Positions 60,755 through 64,000 of a DNA stretch of 64,000 bases are shown in pieces. A program made the position numbers and the translations under genes. The stretch spans positions 18,568,278 through 18,632,277 of the forward strand of contig CM033120.1 of NCBI GenBank assembly GCA_019321725.1. The letters run 5' to 3'. This DNA comes from Paulownia fortunei. Taxonomy: Eukaryota > Streptophyta > Magnoliopsida > Lamiales > Paulowniaceae. The number at the start of each line of letters is the position of its first letter. The first letter of the stretch is position 1. The notes under the pieces are model-generated. The model was not told the origin of the DNA. It saw nothing but the letters and a program-made list of their open reading frames with translations, and did no database searches.

Positions 60755-63700
60755 ATGGCATCTGGGGTGGAATTCGATGAAGGCAATGAAACTAAGGGAA
60801 GTATGTGGGTTTTGGAGCAGAAGCTTGATCAGCCTATGGATGAGGAGGCCGGAAAACTTAAAAATATGTATAGAGAAAAGGTAAAAGCCACAGTTCTTCT
60901 CTTCGTTTACACTAACCACGAAAATTCATATGTGAGGATATAAATAAACATGCTTTTGACATGTGTTTGTCTGCGGGTTACCTTTTACCTCTTCTCACTT
61001 TTCCATAGATGTTCTTGAGACTTGATGCTCTCTTTCTTTTCCTTTCACTTTTTCTTTCCTTTCTGTTTTTACCCTGCCCCTCTTATGCTGTGCATTCCTA
61101 GTTCCTACTTGATTGGTTTGGTATGGCTAACAATCTAAATTGGTAGCAGCTCATGACTAGCAGTACAAGATAACTTGGGCCTGCCAAAGTGATTGATTTG
61201 CTCTCACTCAGCAGGATTAAATTTGTTGCATCGAGTACTATAATTAATTTGCTGCATTGAATTGACTGGATGCTAGGTGCAATACTTGAATTCAACTTTA
61301 TATGAGTGTTTAATTTCGAGAGTTTGAAATTGTATTACATCAAGCGCCATTATCTTGATGGCAGTCCTGGAATTTTATTATACAATCAGACAGCTTTTGT
61401 TATTAGCTGCTTTAATTCTACATTAACACTATAATTAGTGGATTACTTTGTTGTTGTGGGTAATTTTATTAACTGTTTCTTGATCAACTTCTGTTTAAAC
61501 AGAAATTCTCAGCAATTTTGCTCTTAAGGCTTGCATTCCAAAGTCTGGGAGTGGTATATGGAGACTTGGGAACATCTCCCTTGTATGTGTTCTACAATAC
61601 TTTTCCTCATGGAATTAAAGACCCAGAGGATGTTATTGGTGCGCTTTCGTTGATTATATACTCCCTTACGCTGATTCCTCTCCTTAAGTATGTGTTCATT
61701 GTTTGTAGAGCAAATGACAATGGTCAAGGTAAGCTGCTTCTTAGCTACAAATTTCTATGATACCTTATTAGGTACTGTAATTTAATGATAGTGTTGGGTT
61801 TCTGGTTGCTGGAATTGAACATTATCAAGCAAATTTACCGGTGAATGGAACTCTCTCTTTAGCTGGCTGGATTAAAGATGTTGTTTCCTTCAATGACAGT
61901 CAGTTGGCACTTCAAAGATTATAGTGGGAGAAATGCATAAACTAAATGTTTGAAAACCACAGTTTAAAGTACTAACTATGCAAAATGAAGTTTCATCACA
62001 TAAGCTAGATGAGATTTATCAACCGCTTCATTTTGAGCTGGATCTCCTACCTCTAGTGACTCTGTCTTTTTGTTGCGCTTAGTTAGGTATGAAGACAAAG
62101 GTCAGCATTTTATGTTCCTCCCTTTTTTGGCTCAACTATCTGGTGTCATTTGCTATTAGCTGACTAAGAGAATACATAACCTACTTGATTCAATTGTTTT
62201 CCAGATTCCTCAGCCATCTTACGAGTTTGCTGAAGACATCATTCCATATATCTTTTTCGTGCATGAAACCCAACCCAAGTAGTTGAGTCTTGTCTTTCTC
62301 AAAATACTGCCTGTTAAGTAGGCTACAGTTTAAGATATGCAAAAAACTGTTCATCTGCAACTTCCAGACTTTATATAACTGAGTTCACTCTATCTATCAC
62401 TGCCATAACAGATTCAGAAATACTTTTGTGTAGCAGTTACATATGCACTACATGTTATACGTATATTTCTCTAATATGACTCGCTTGATCAGTTGTCCTT
62501 GCTTCTTATGTGGTTATTTGGTTCTTGTTGACCTGAAAACTTGGTATAGCCAAAATGAACTTTTCTGTTTCTACTTTAATGCCTCATTCATGCAATCCCA
62601 TTCACCTTTCTATCCTCTATTATCATGGCTTGTATGGATCATATATTCTTGTAACTGGAGATAACTTGTGAACAATCCATTTCTGGAAGAATGCTTGCCT
62701 ACTCGTAAGCACTGTAATAGGAATTATTATTTCGATTAAAGAGATGGTTTCAATATTCATATACGCTGTGAAATTGAATGGTTTAGCAACAGCAACAGCC
62801 CAAAAGATGGAGTACTGCTGAGATTATGATTTTCCCATATTTGTATTTAGGGAGATTAGTGAAGTTATGAAGTGACTGAATATGATAACACTTCTAGCTT
62901 TGGCACATTTGGTACTCGAAGAAGTGATAACTGTGGATTTGTTCTAGGCACGAAATTCCTACCCCTAATATGTTGAGTTACTTCAAAAGACCATGCTGGA
63001 TAACTTGAAAAACAAGCCAGAGCATTTGATACGCACTTGTAGACATTATAGATTAGTTACGCTCCCCTTCCAATTTTTGTGTCCAACAGGATTGGCCAAA
63101 TATATTTAAATCCAGATTTGTGAGCCTAAACTTGTTTATATTTTAGATTTGCATGTTTCTTATGCCATCAATTAGATGTTAAAGTACATTGTCATAACAT
63201 CAAGTAAATAACATGTTCCCTAATTTATTTACTCTGTTGGTGAAGGCATTATATTCTGCCTTTTGAGCTGCATGCTTATATTAAATAGCCTTTTGCAACT
63301 ATCTCCAGAATTTACTTATGGTGAACAATAGATCTGTCAAGCATTAATTGATCTATCTTCCTTTGATAGGAGGAACTTTTGCTCTTTATTCATTGCTTTG
63401 TCGGCATGCTAAGTTGAATACAATTCCCAATCAACACCGGACTGATGAGGAGCTGACAACTTATAGTCGTAGCACATTCCATGAGCATTCATTTGCTGCA
63501 AAAACCAAGAGATGGCTGGAGGCCCACACATTTAGAAGGAATTCCCTTCTTATTCTAGTACTTGTTGGGACATGCATGGTGATTGGTGATGGAATTCTCA
63601 CTCCTGCTATTTCTGGTAATTACGCCTCTTTCATCTGCTTTTCTTTTTCCTATCTGGTCTGCTATTTGTTTTTTTCAAACATTATTGGTCCATATTTTAA

Positions 63701-63909
63701 TGATGCAAATTAAGAAATTAATGATATTTTAGGTTTTGGATGAACTACTTTCATGGTTGTTACTTTTTCTAGGAAACATGCCAATAAGTTTAACCTTTTT
63801 TTTAACCCTGAAGAATGTGGTGTGGCATCTAGATGTAATAAACCTTCAAAGACAAGAAGATAGAGACCTTCAGAAGAAAAGAAGATGCATTGATGTATTT
63901 GTGTATTGC

Positions 63910-63947
<38 letters not shown>

Positions 63948-64000
63948 GACTTGGTTTATTAGTTAGTATTCTAATGTTGCCCTTGGAGATTGGTATTTGA
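60755..64000 (+). CDS. KUP/HAK/KT potassium transporter, KUP10/11-like, 5' part only
   Basis: K+ uptake permease (KUP/HAK/KT family), an integral membrane K+/H+ symporter. Three coding exons lie in the window: 60755-60880, 61503-61728 and 63370-63615; phases agree and give about 199 residues of a protein usually near 790. The N-terminus has [19 protein letters not shown], then the first membrane span with [20 protein letters not shown], the conserved [36 protein letters not shown], then [14 protein letters not shown] and the large cytosolic loop ([20 protein letters not shown]), ending in [17 protein letters not shown]. Exon 3 ends TCTG|GTAATT; the next exon lies beyond the window. The start is the first ATG, matching the short family N-terminus. 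The introns are long (0.6 and 1.6 kb). Confidence 0.95.
63910..63948. repeat. Compound (TA)n(GA)n microsatellite in KUP intron
   Basis: TA run 63910-63930 passing into GA run to 63948, inside the intron after coding exon 3. Confidence 0.9.

Overview
The window is nuclear DNA of a flowering plant, most likely a eudicot. The genes carry many introns with GT..AG borders and AT-rich intergenic DNA, there is a nuclear tRNA-Lys with a Pol III stop, and plant-only families are present (NARROW LEAF 1 protease, ARAD1 glycosyltransferase, phloem PP2 lectin, KUP/HAK/KT K+ transporter). I cannot name the species. Exon models below were built by hand from splice sites, reading-frame phase and remembered protein families; no search was run.

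Layout. 0-6 kb: two minus-strand genes, a VAMP72-type R-SNARE and a chloroplast FKBP17-1-like prolyl isomerase. 7-10.4 kb: a minus-strand tRNA-Lys(UUU), an intact phloem protein 2 gene, then a frameshifted PP2 copy. 10.4-25.9 kb: gene-poor DNA with one possible small secreted peptide gene, one orphan exon-like stretch, a possible old terminal-inverted-repeat element, and a complete but dead Ty1/copia retrotransposon (LTRs, primer site, polypurine tract and 5-bp target duplication all visible). 25.9-37.4 kb: LCAT4-like phospholipase/acyltransferase (+) converging on a NAL1-like protease (-). 37.4-42.7 kb: empty, microsatellite-rich. 42.7-53.1 kb: mitochondrial glycine-cleavage H protein (+), an organelle-type HINT nucleotide hydrolase (+), and an ARAD1-like exostosin (-). 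54.3-55.2 kb: an intronless multi-span membrane protein, frameshifted once. 55.2-60.7 kb: gene-poor, with a tRNA-derived SINE flanked by a 13-bp duplication. 60.7-64 kb: the first three coding exons of a KUP10/11-like potassium transporter that runs off the window.

The genes do not form one pathway. What ties them together is neighbourhood: from memory, Arabidopsis orthologues fall in three blocks (At1g31120-31200, At2g35060-35155, At4g19830-19960), so the window looks like an ancestral segment that became three fractionated copies there. I saw no operon-like, CRISPR, phage or other exotic system. The most useful leads are the small secreted peptide candidate, the SINE, two one-base homopolymer frameshifts in otherwise good genes, and two exon-like stretches that no gene explains.
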